Assembly (NCBI GenBank): GCA_903885855.1
Contig: CAISKG010000486.1
Span: 1 to 35,043 of the forward strand
Direction of reading: 5' to 3'
Source of the DNA: an uncultured Planctomycetaceae bacterium
GTDB taxonomy: Bacteria > Planctomycetota > Planctomycetia > Pirellulales > UBA1268
DNA length: 35,043 nt
Part shown: piece by piece, positions 18,831 through 29,176 of the stretch
Layout: each line of letters opens with the position of its first letter
How positions within the stretch are numbered: the stretch's first letter is position 1
The notes under the pieces: model-generated
Seen by the model: the letters and a program-made list of their open reading frames with translations, nothing else
Database searches by the model: none
Told to the model about the DNA's origin: nothing
Translations under genes and position numbers: made by a program

Positions 18831-18858
18831 AAGTCATCCATGCCCCCACCGGCCGCGT
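18831..18858 (+). repeat. Intergenic repeat element, copy 2 (28 nt)
   Basis: Lies 12 nt after the TAG of the cytochrome/ThuA gene. The 12-nt block aagtcatccatg differs from copy 1 (13620-13646) at one base, a 3-nt spacer replaces two bases, and the 13-nt block ccaccggccgcgt is identical. Same orientation as copy 1. Confidence 0.8.
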
Positions 18859-18862
18859 GCCA

Positions 18863-18880
18863 GCCGCCGCATCCGGCGGC
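18863..18880. terminator. GC hairpin between convergent genes, possible terminator
   Basis: Perfect 7-bp arms GCCGCCG (18863-18869) and CGGCGGC (18874-18880) with loop CATC, directly after repeat copy 2 in the 105-bp gap between the ThuA gene and the acyltransferase gene. No T-tract follows. Confidence 0.35.
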
Positions 18881-18923
18881 GGATCGGTGTGTCGACAGCG
18901 TGCCAGGGGGCCGCGGCCCGCCG

Positions 18924-19961
18924 TCAGGCCCCGCGCCGCGGCGCGAAGGCGGAGCGGAAATCGGCCCACCCCGAGGGAAACAGCGCCGACCGCAGCCGCG
19001 GCGTCGCCGCGATCACGCGCCCCGCCACCAGCGAGAGGGCGATCGTCGCCACGAGGATCCCCACCCCCATCCGCCACCCCGCCCCGTCGTCGACGCGGAG
19101 CACCGCGAGCAGCCCGTAGAAGATCAGCGTGTGGCAGAGGTAGATGACGAACGATTCCCGCCCCAGCAGCGCCAAGGCCCGCGAGACGCCCGCCGGCAGG
19201 GGCGCCGCGAACAGCGCCAGGAACGCCGCGAGCAGGAAGGCGTCCTGCACCAGCAGCGCGGGAAGGTCGAGCGACGCGACGCGGAACGTCGCCCCCGTGC
19301 GAAACAGCGCCGCCCCGGAGACGACGGCCGCGGCGGCGGCCGGCCAGAAGAGGGCCCCGGGCGCGACGCGCCCCCACACCGCCCGCGCGCAGGTCGCGGG
19401 GAAGAGGAGGAAGGCCGCCGTCCGCACGAACCAGGGCACGCCGCCGGGGAGGGTGTCCGGCAGGAGCGCCAGGGCGACGTGCACGACGGCGGCCACCGCC
19501 GGCACGAGCGCCCCGGCCCAGCGCCGCAGCGCCGTGTCGAAGAGCGTGAAGCTGATGAGCGCGGGGAGGAACCAGAGCATCGACACGCCCGCCACGCTCT
19601 TCAGCGACGCCTCGGTGGGGGCCACCACGCAGCGCACGAGCCCCAGGGGCAGCTCGCGGAGCCCGGCCCCGCGGCGCAGCACCACCGTGAACACGACCGC
19701 GTAGAGGACGAGGAACGCGAGGTAGGGGATCTCGTAGCGGAGGAGCTTGTCGACGAGCTTGCGCCGGTCGGGCAGCCCCTTCGACAGGCAGGCCGAGAGA
19801 AGGAAGAACGACTGCACGTGGAACAGGTACAGCATCCGCCGGAAATCGTCGTACGCCGACGTGATCAGCCCGTTGTGGCCGATGACGATGAGGAGGATGA
19901 GGATGCCCTTGAGGCGGTCGACGGCGATCGACGGCCCGTCCTTCGCGGCGTTGGGGTCCAT
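18924..19961 (-). CDS. Acyltransferase-3 family integral membrane protein
   Basis: 345 residues with about ten hydrophobic segments. The N-terminal motif VDRLKGILILLIVIGH (14-29, with Arg16 and His29) matches the acyltransferase-3 (OafA/NodX/WecH-like) signature in which a membrane-embedded His is essential. Such proteins move acetyl or other acyl groups onto extracytoplasmic sugars or lipids. The FHVQSFFLLSACLSKG stretch and the C-terminal LGRESFVIYLCHTLIFY are also typical. Start ATG at 19961; a GTG at 20006 would overlap the end of carB. It lies just downstream of carB in the same direction (37 bp), but no functional link is evident. The acceptor is unknown. Confidence 0.85.
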   Translation of the reverse strand: MDPNAAKDGPSIAVDRLKGILILLIVIGHNGLITSAYDDFRRMLYLFHVQSFFLLSACLSKGLPDRRKLVDKLLRYEIPYLAFLVLYAVVFTVVLRRGAGLRELPLGLVRCVVAPTEASLKSVAGVSMLWFLPALISFTLFDTALRRWAGALVPAVAAVVHVALALLPDTLPGGVPWFVRTAAFLLFPATCARAVWGRVAPGALFWPAAAAAVVSGAALFRTGATFRVASLDLPALLVQDAFLLAAFLALFAAPLPAGVSRALALLGRESFVIYLCHTLIFYGLLAVLRVDDGAGWRMGVGILVATIALSLVAGRVIAATPRLRSALFPSGWADFRSAFAPRRGA

Positions 19962-19998
19962 GCGCGGCCTCCCCGGGCCGATCCCTGCCGGCGGCGGC

Positions 19999-23256
<3,258 letters not shown>

Positions 23257-23319
23257 GGAGGGGGGGAAGGAGGGCCGGCCGGCGGGTGCGCGCGGCGCGG
23301 CGGGAGGGGACTGGCTCCG

Positions 23320-23363
23320 GGCAAACTCGGCAAACCCTACCATCAGCCGCGGTCGATCAGCAA
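23320..23363 (-). promoter_or_regulatory. Candidate carB promoter with tandem GTTTGCC boxes
   Basis: On the minus strand TTGCTG (23358-23363) and TAGGGT (23334-23339) are 18 bp apart. Overlapping and just downstream of the -10 are two direct copies of GTTTGCC (23329-23335 and 23320-23326) with a 9-bp period, which could be an operator. The leader would be about 75 nt. Pattern-based only. Confidence 0.3.
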
Positions 23364-23371
23364 CGAACGGC

Positions 23372-23377
23372 TACAAT
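23372..23377 (+). promoter_or_regulatory. Candidate -10 element for the AhpD-like gene
   Basis: TACAAT, one base from consensus, 46 nt upstream of the start codon in the 167-bp divergent gap with carB. No convincing -35 is visible at 16-18 bp. Confidence 0.35.
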
Positions 23378-23423
23378 TCCCGACTCCCGCGCGTGTCGCG
23401 CTCCCCCGGACTGCGGAGGCCCC

Positions 23424-23963
23424 ATGTCGATCCCCACGCCCGCCCTCGACGCCCTGCGCGACTCGCTCCCGGACGATCTCAAGGACATCCGCCTCAATCT
23501 GTCGAGCGTCCTGGCCGGGGAGACCCTCTCGCCGGCCCAGGCGCTGGGCACGGCCCTGGCCTCGGCCCGCTTCCTCCGCGCGGGGCGGCTGGTGGAGGCG
23601 CTCGAGAGCGACGCCCGGGGGGCGCTCGGGGACGGGGCCGGCGCGGTGCTCGCCGACGCCGTGGCCGCCTCCGGGCTGATGGCGATGAACACCGTCTACT
23701 ACCGCTTCCGCCACATGGTGGGCAAGGAGAGCTACGCCGCCCGGGCGCCGCGGCTGCGGATGAGCCGCATGATCCAGCCAGCCACCGGCAAGCTCGACTT
23801 CGAGCTCATGAGCCTGGCCTGCGCCGCCCTGGCGGGCTGCGAGGTCTGCATCCAGAACCACGAGAAGAGCCTCCTCCACGAGGGCGCGAGCGAGGACGCC
23901 TGCCACGACGCCGTGCGCGTGGCGGCGGTGGTCGCGGCCGCCGCCTGCGGTCTCTCGGCATGA
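23424..23963 (+). CDS. AhpD-like alkylhydroperoxidase (carboxymuconolactone decarboxylase family)
   Basis: 179 residues, close to AhpD (about 175). AhpD proteins use a redox pair of cysteines to reduce peroxides or to recycle AhpC. Cys139 and Cys142 (CEVC) and His146 form the CxxCxxxH motif, and Glu127 sits exactly 12 residues before the first Cys, as Glu118 does in the Mycobacterium tuberculosis protein. The His that lies between the cysteines there (His132) is Val141 here, so the proton relay would differ. The ATG at 23424 is supported by GGAGG at 23415-23419. Its TGA overlaps the start of the next gene as ATGA, so it heads a three-gene operon. No AhpC is seen in the window. Confidence 0.9.
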   Translation: MSIPTPALDALRDSLPDDLKDIRLNLSSVLAGETLSPAQALGTALASARFLRAGRLVEALESDARGALGDGAGAVLADAVAASGLMAMNTVYYRFRHMVGKESYAARAPRLRMSRMIQPATGKLDFELMSLACAALAGCEVCIQNHEKSLLHEGASEDACHDAVRVAAVVAAAACGLSA

Positions 23964-25249
23964 GCCGGCCGGCTCCGCCGAGCCGCGCGGCGAGCCCCCG
24001 GCGACGGCTCCTGGTGCTGCTCCTCGTGCCCGGGCTCGTCGCGGCCGAATCCGCCACGCCCGCCGGGCCCGAGGCCGGGGGTCGGCCCGCCGAGGTGCGG
24101 CTGCAGATCCTCAACCGCGCGCCCGAGACCGCCACGGTGTCGCAGCTCGGCGCCGGCCGCCCGCCGGCACCGGCCGCCACGATCCCCGCCGGCGGGCAGG
24201 TGATCCTCCCCGCCGAGGCGGGGACGGAGTTCGTGATCGTCGGCGCGACCACCGGCCTCGAGGAGCGCGTCGCCGCGCGGCTGCCGGTGCAGGCCTTCGT
24301 CTTCCGGCCCGATCCGGCTCCTCCCGCGGGCGTGGAGGCCGATCCCGAAGGGCGCGTCGTCCCTCCGCCGGCGGCGCTGAAGGTCGATCCGTTCCACGCC
24401 AAGTGCACCACCGCCGGCGGCTTCCCCATCGTGGCCTCGGCCCGCGTCAGCGACTTCGCGCTCCTCGAGGCCGCCCACCTCGTCGACGCCCTGCTCGCGG
24501 CGCGCCCCGACGTGCGGCGGGCGCTGGTCGAATCGGGCACGCGGCTGTGCATCCTCGGCCACGACGAATACACGACCGACCTGCCGGAGTTCGCCTTCCT
24601 GGCCGAGGGCGCGCCGGAGGGCTTCCCGGGCCTCTCGGGGCGCGACTACTGGGACGCCCGGGCGCGGGGCACCGGGGGGAGCGCCACCGACCCCTACTGC
24701 TCCTGCGGCGAGGAGAATCTCCTCGGCTACGAGGGCGATCCGTACGCCGCGGAGTGCGTGCTGATCCACGAGTTCGCCCACGCCGTCCACCTCCGCGGCA
24801 TGGCCAACGTCGACCCCTCCTTCGACGCCCGGCTGCGGGCGGCCTACGACGCGGCCCTGCGCGAGGGACTCTGGAAGGGCACCTACGCGTCGGTGAACCA
24901 CCACGAGTACTTCGCCGAGGGGGTGCAGAGCTGGTTCGATGACAACCGGGTCGACGACCACGACCACAACCACGTCCATCGGCGGAGCCAGCTCGTCGAG
25001 TACGACCCCCGCCTCGCGGCCCTCTGCCGGGAGGTCTTCGGCGACGCCGAGCTCCGCTACACCAAGCCCGCCACGCGGCTCTCGGGCCACCTCGCCGGCT
25101 ATGATCCCGCGACCGCCCCGCGCTTCGCGTGGCCGGCCAGGCTCGCGGAGGCGCAGGCCCGTATCCTGCGGCACGCGCAGGATCGCTCCCGCGACGCCGG
25201 CCCGCGCCCCGGCCCCCCGGAGGATGACGATGCCCACGCCCCCCGCTGA
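23960..25249 (+). CDS. Exported HEXXH zinc-metallopeptidase-like protein
   Basis: 429 residues. The ATG at 23960 overlaps the AhpD stop (ATGA). A basic N-terminus and hydrophobic core (RRRLLVLLLVPGLVAAES) form a signal peptide. Residues about 45-135 are a small beta-rich N-domain; a C-domain from about 140 contains LIHEFAHAVH with His270, Glu271 and His274, and NHHEYFAEGVQSWF about 45 residues later, where Glu320 is the likely third zinc ligand. This is the HEXXH+E layout of gluzincins. Five cysteines (149, 197, 247, 249, 266) could make disulfides in the periplasm, and a His/Asp-rich strip follows (DDHDHNHVH). I cannot name the peptidase family; similarity to lethal-factor-like catalytic domains is only a guess. 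Its end overlaps the next gene's start. Confidence 0.8.
   Translation: MSRPAPPSRAASPRRRLLVLLLVPGLVAAESATPAGPEAGGRPAEVRLQILNRAPETATVSQLGAGRPPAPAATIPAGGQVILPAEAGTEFVIVGATTGLEERVAARLPVQAFVFRPDPAPPAGVEADPEGRVVPPPAALKVDPFHAKCTTAGGFPIVASARVSDFALLEAAHLVDALLAARPDVRRALVESGTRLCILGHDEYTTDLPEFAFLAEGAPEGFPGLSGRDYWDARARGTGGSATDPYCSCGEENLLGYEGDPYAAECVLIHEFAHAVHLRGMANVDPSFDARLRAAYDAALREGLWKGTYASVNHHEYFAEGVQSWFDDNRVDDHDHNHVHRRSQLVEYDPRLAALCREVFGDAELRYTKPATRLSGHLAGYDPATAPRFAWPARLAEAQARILRHAQDRSRDAGPRPGPPEDDDAHAPR
25219..25223 (+). promoter_or_regulatory. Shine-Dalgarno GGAGG deciding the AAA+ start
   Basis: GGAGG directly abuts the first in-frame ATG (25224) but is 6 nt from the second (25230). The spacing favours 25230 as the real start of the AAA+ gene. 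Confidence 0.6.
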
Positions 25250-26582
25250 AGAGCCCGCGTCGCGCCGGCCGGGCCGGACCGTCGAGGAGATCCTCGCCGA
25301 CGCCGGCGAGGAGGCGAGGGGGGCGCTGCGCGTCCTGGGGGAGCTGGTGGGCAACGAGCCGCCGGGGGTGGCCGGACCGGTCCCCTTCGCCGCCCGGCAC
25401 CTCGGCGTCGATCCGCTCGCCGTCGCCGCCACGCGCTACACCGGGCCCGCCTCGGCCCTGGCCGTGCTCGGCAACCTGATGCGCCTCGAGATGGAACGCC
25501 ACGGCGCGGCGGTGGCGATCGGCTCGCCCGGCGAGGGGGCCCCACCGGCGTGGTCGCAGATCGACCTCGGCCTCGACGCCCACGGGCTGCCGCTCGAGGT
25601 CACCGTGCCCGGGAAGATGATCGTCGCCTTCCCCGCCGGGACCATCGCCCCGGTGCCGCTGTGCCTGAAGATCGTCGACACGCCGCAGTGGCAGCGCGAG
25701 TTCACGGTCCTCTCGACCGTGGCCGACAAGCGCGTCGCCGAGGAGACGATGAAACGCCTCCGGGAGCGCGTGTGCGGCGGGGAGAACCCGCTCCGCGGGC
25801 GGGTGCTCCAGGCGAGCGTCGGCGACTGCGGCCTGTCGATCGGCGTCTGCCCCGCCATCGACGCCGGGCGCGAGGGCCTCGTGCTCCCCGACGAGGTGTG
25901 GCGCGAGGTCGACGTCTTCCTCGCCGCCGCCACCACGCGGCGCGACCTGCTGCGGAGCCTCGGCCTGGGCACCAACCGCGGCCTGCTCGTGGCGGGGCCG
26001 CCGGGGGTGGGGAAGACGTACCTGGTGCGCGTGATCGCCGCGGCGCTCGCCGGCCGCTACACGACGATCCTCGCCGACGCCCACGCCATGCGCCACGTGC
26101 TGGCCGAACTGTACGCCGAGGCGGAGACCTTCGGACCCTCGCTCGTGGTCCTCGACGACATCGACCTCGTCCTCGGCCACCGCGACGCCTCGCACGACAA
26201 CGCCCCCCTGGCCGACTTCCTCGCCACGCTCGACGGGGCCCGGCAGCGCCAGGACGTCCTCACCATCGCCACCACGAACGACCCGCAGTCGCTCGACCCG
26301 GCGGCGCAGCGCGCCAACCGCTTCGACACCATCGTCTCCCTCCCCCTTCCCGACGCCGCGACGCGCACCCGGATCCTCGAGCGCCACCTGGGGCCGCTGG
26401 GGCTGCCGATCGACCCGGCCGATCTGGCCGCCGAGCTCGACGGCGCCACCGGCGCCGACGTGCGCGAGGTGGTGCGCCGCGCGGTGCTCGAGCACGGCGC
26501 CACCTTCGACACGGCCCAGCTCGCCGAGATCGTGCGCTCCGGCCGGTGGCGCGCGACGGTCAACCGGCGGAAGTACCTCTGA
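25230..26582 (+). CDS. AAA+ ATPase with an unrecognised N-terminal domain
   Basis: 450 residues. The C-terminal half is a classical AAA module: Walker A GPPGVGKT (256-263), Walker B LVVLDDID (305-312), sensor-1 ATTN with Asn350, an arginine-finger region RANRFD (361-366) and a small helical lid (about 375-440). These proteins remodel or unfold other proteins as rings. Residues 1-235 match no family I know. They contain an alpha-helical start and a beta-rich middle (LPLEVTVPGKMIVAFPAGTI) that could bind a client. There is no signal peptide, so it is cytoplasmic. It overlaps the 3' end of the metallopeptidase gene by 20 bp and so is probably cotranscribed with it and AhpD. Its 3' end overlaps the convergent cupin gene by 23 bp. 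Confidence 0.88.
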   Translation: MPTPPAEEPASRRPGRTVEEILADAGEEARGALRVLGELVGNEPPGVAGPVPFAARHLGVDPLAVAATRYTGPASALAVLGNLMRLEMERHGAAVAIGSPGEGAPPAWSQIDLGLDAHGLPLEVTVPGKMIVAFPAGTIAPVPLCLKIVDTPQWQREFTVLSTVADKRVAEETMKRLRERVCGGENPLRGRVLQASVGDCGLSIGVCPAIDAGREGLVLPDEVWREVDVFLAAATTRRDLLRSLGLGTNRGLLVAGPPGVGKTYLVRVIAAALAGRYTTILADAHAMRHVLAELYAEAETFGPSLVVLDDIDLVLGHRDASHDNAPLADFLATLDGARQRQDVLTIATTNDPQSLDPAAQRANRFDTIVSLPLPDAATRTRILERHLGPLGLPIDPADLAAELDGATGADVREVVRRAVLEHGATFDTAQLAEIVRSGRWRATVNRRKYL

Positions 26583-27819
26583 GCGCGCCGGTCGCGGTGG
26601 CGCGGATCTCGGCGTCGAGGAGGACGAGCGTCCCCTCCCGGGCCTCGAGGGTGGCCGGGATGCCCGCCGGCAGGCCGACGTGATCGTGGGGCCCGAGCGC
26701 CGTCTCCTCCCCCGCCACCACGAGCCGCCCCGTGCCGGCCACCACCGACACCGCGCGGAAGCGCTCCGGATGGACCGTCGTCGGCCGGCCGGCGACGACG
26801 CGCTCGATCGAGAGCTCGATCCCCCCCGTGCCGCCGCGGTCGGTGCGCTCCGCCGGCACGAGCGTGCGCCGCGCGGCACCGGCGCCGGAGAGGGTGCGGG
26901 CGATCTCGCGCTCGAGGAACACGGTGCCGTTGAGCTCTGGGGCGTCCGGGGGGACGTCGCCGAGCAACCCCGGATCGGCCGGATCGGACTCGACGTCGAG
27001 GAACACGCCCCACCCCCCGCGCCGCAGCGAGCCGAACACGAACGGCACGTGGTGCATCCCGGGGCCGACGTTCACGTAGCCGTGCCGCGTCCCCGGCGGG
27101 ATCGGCATCGCGTAGCCCTCGGTGACGACGGCGGCGCGGTCGCCGAGGACGGTGCGGCCGTTGAGCGGCGAATAGCCGAGGTGGATCTCCACCCCCTCGC
27201 GATGGCGGTGGAAGGGGACGTCGGACCGCTGGCCGTCGAGCCAGGCGAGATTCCAGGAGTGGTCGTCGCCGTAGACGAGGGGCACGATGCCGATCCCGAG
27301 CGCCGGCACGCGGAAGGATCCCTGCGGCGGCGCCGCGGTGTCGCGCGTGGGCGACAGGCCGTTTCCCGCCGTGATCGCCTCCATCTGGGCCACGAACCGG
27401 GCCCGGATGGTCGCCAGCGCCGCGTCGGCGCCGTCGCGGCCCGCGGCGTCGAGCGCGGCCAGGACGCGGGCCACGCCCATGGCGTAGGGGCGGAAGGTGG
27501 CGAGCAGGACGCGCTCGTCCCGCTCCACGGCGAGCATCGAGCGATCGGCGAGGTCGGCGAGGCACTCCCGCGCCCGCTCCACCCAGGGGGCCGCGCCCGC
27601 CCCGACCGCGACGCCCCCCAGCGCCTCGCGCGTGGCGTGGAAGGCCCCGATGACGTGCCGGCGGAAGGCGTGGGCGTAGAGCCGCGCCAGGGCCACGTCG
27701 CGCGGCGTCGCGGCGGAGGGATCGCGGCCGCGCGCGTACCCCTCCTCGGCGAGGGCCACGAGACGACGGTAGTTGGGATGGATCCCGAGCGGCTCGCCCG
27801 CCCCGGCCTGCCCGGTCAT
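26560..27819 (-). CDS. Double-cupin domain protein
   Basis: 419 residues. The N-terminal 160 residues are mainly helical and unrecognised. The first cupin (about 175-290) has a full metal set: VPFHRHREGVEIHLG with His204, His206 and Glu211, then PIPPGTRHGYVNVG with His246. A second, shorter cupin-like barrel (about 335-412) includes RAVSVVAGTGRLVVAGEE and HDHVGLPAGIPATLEA. Cupins of this kind are sugar isomerases, epimerases or dioxygenases, or bind sugars; none can be chosen here. The ATG at 27819 overlaps the stop of the SDR epimerase gene (ATGA), making it the last gene of a four-gene operon. It overlaps the convergent AAA+ gene by 23 bp. Confidence 0.8.
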   Translation of the reverse strand: MTGQAGAGEPLGIHPNYRRLVALAEEGYARGRDPSAATPRDVALARLYAHAFRRHVIGAFHATREALGGVAVGAGAAPWVERARECLADLADRSMLAVERDERVLLATFRPYAMGVARVLAALDAAGRDGADAALATIRARFVAQMEAITAGNGLSPTRDTAAPPQGSFRVPALGIGIVPLVYGDDHSWNLAWLDGQRSDVPFHRHREGVEIHLGYSPLNGRTVLGDRAAVVTEGYAMPIPPGTRHGYVNVGPGMHHVPFVFGSLRRGGWGVFLDVESDPADPGLLGDVPPDAPELNGTVFLEREIARTLSGAGAARRTLVPAERTDRGGTGGIELSIERVVAGRPTTVHPERFRAVSVVAGTGRLVVAGEETALGPHDHVGLPAGIPATLEAREGTLVLLDAEIRATATGALRGTSAG

Positions 27820-28763
27820 CGTGCCGCCCCCCGCTCCGCGAGCGCCATGCCGATCAGCTCGTCGGCCATCGCCGCCAGGTCGTGGCGCGGCTGCCAGCCC
27901 CAGTCGCGGCGCGCGGCCGCGTCGTCGACGGCGCCGGGCCACGAGGCCAGCACGGCGTCCACCGCGGCGTCGGGGGCGAAGCCGATCTCGGCGCCGGGCA
28001 TGCGGCGGCGGATCTCGGCGGCGATCTCCGCCGGAGTCGTCGTCTGGCCGCCGATGGAGTAGACCCGGCGGGTGAGGGACGCCGCGGGGGCGGCCAGCAG
28101 ACCGGCCAACCCCGCCACCGCGTCGCGCACCGAGACGATCGCCAGCCGGCGGTCGGGGCGCGCCTGGAAGGTGAAGCGCCCGCTCCAGGCGGCCTCGAGG
28201 AAAGCGCGCGACGCCAGGGCGCTGGCCGCCCCGGCCGGGGCGTCGCGCGAGACGGTGATCGGCAGGCGGATGCAGCGGAAGTCGAGGCCGTAGCGGGCGT
28301 GGTAGTAGGTGCCGAGGCGCTCCACCGCCATCTTCGTCACGCCGTAGAGCGTCCCCGGCCACTGGGGCGTGGCGTCGGTGAGCACGTCGTCCGCCCCTCC
28401 CCCCATCGCGGCCACGCTGCTGGTGAAGAGGACGGTCGGCCGGCCGTGCCGCAGACTCGCCTCGAGGATCGCGAACGTGCCGTCCATGTTCACGCGCCAC
28501 GCCCGCGGCCGGTCGGCCTCGCAGCTCGCCGAGAGGAGCGAGGCCAGGTGGACCACGGCCGCGGGGCGGTGGCGGGCGAAGGCCTCCTCGAGGGCCGCGT
28601 CGTCGCAGACGTCGCCCCGCTCGTAGACGGCGCCGGGCCCGACGTCGCCGAGGGGCGCGGGGGCCACGTCGAGGAGCACGACGCGCTCGTACGCCCGCGC
28701 GAGCGAGTGGCTGAGGCGGCAGGCGATGTTGCCCGCGCCGCCGGTGATCAGGCAGGTCGCCAT
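27816..28763 (-). CDS. NAD-dependent epimerase/dehydratase (extended SDR)
   Basis: 315 residues. The Rossmann nucleotide-binding motif is GGAGNIA (8-14), an extended-SDR variant of GxxGxxG. Then come Asp32 at the end of beta-2 (suggesting NAD), VVHLASLLSASCE (70-82), FTSSVAAMGG with Ser115/116, and the catalytic pair Tyr140 and Lys144 in YGVTK. Members oxidise or epimerise nucleotide sugars or related hydroxy compounds. The ATG at 28763 gives the usual tight N-terminus MATCLITGGAGNIA. It is cotranscribed with a downstream cupin (4-bp overlap) and follows the DUF971 gene by 50 bp. The pairing with a cupin suggests sugar conversion; the substrate is unknown. Confidence 0.9.
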   Translation of the reverse strand: MATCLITGGAGNIACRLSHSLARAYERVVLLDVAPAPLGDVGPGAVYERGDVCDDAALEEAFARHRPAAVVHLASLLSASCEADRPRAWRVNMDGTFAILEASLRHGRPTVLFTSSVAAMGGGADDVLTDATPQWPGTLYGVTKMAVERLGTYYHARYGLDFRCIRLPITVSRDAPAGAASALASRAFLEAAWSGRFTFQARPDRRLAIVSVRDAVAGLAGLLAAPAASLTRRVYSIGGQTTTPAEIAAEIRRRMPGAEIGFAPDAAVDAVLASWPGAVDDAAARRDWGWQPRHDLAAMADELIGMALAERGAAR

Positions 28764-28813
28764 GGTGCCCCCCGTTGCCCCGACCGTCCGCGCCGCCCGG
28801 CCCCGCGGCCGGA

Positions 28814-29176
28814 TCACCCCAGCTCGCGGAGGTAGTCGAGGGTGTAGATGCCGCTGGAATGGCCGTCGCTGAATTCGATCCCGTAGGCGTACTGCCCCAC
28901 CGGCCGCATCGCCGTCACCGCCAGCGGCACGAGCTCCTGCGGGGCGAGCACCGGGAGGAGCGCCTTCGGCTTGGGCGCCGCCCGTTCCTCGCGGCAGGTC
29001 GCGCACGGGCAGGCGTCGCGCAGGAGCCGCGGCGGATAGACGCTCCGCAGGCCGTCGCTCCAGCCGATCTCCACGCCGCCGTCGGGACGGCGCGCGAGCG
29101 ACTGCGGAACGACCCCTGCGGCGCGCCCCGCGTTGGGATCCGTGCCGCCCGCCACGCCGGTCGAGCCATCGCTCAT
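28814..29176 (-). CDS. Small DUF971 protein (gamma-butyrobetaine hydroxylase N-terminal-like)
   Basis: 120 residues. The core (about 25-118) matches the DUF971/GBBH-like N-terminal domain: WSDGLRSVYPPRLLRDACPCATC, with Cys56, Cys58 and Cys61, and FSDGHSSGIYTLDYLRELG with His106. In carnitine-synthesis enzymes this domain binds zinc through three Cys and one His, and the same four residues are present here. Stand-alone forms are widespread in bacteria, sometimes linked to iron-sulfur or molybdenum proteins; none is adjacent here. The ATG at 29176 overlaps the stop of the PaaK-like gene (ATGA). The first 20 residues are low-complexity. Confidence 0.88.
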   Translation of the reverse strand: MSDGSTGVAGGTDPNAGRAAGVVPQSLARRPDGGVEIGWSDGLRSVYPPRLLRDACPCATCREERAAPKPKALLPVLAPQELVPLAVTAMRPVGQYAYGIEFSDGHSSGIYTLDYLRELG

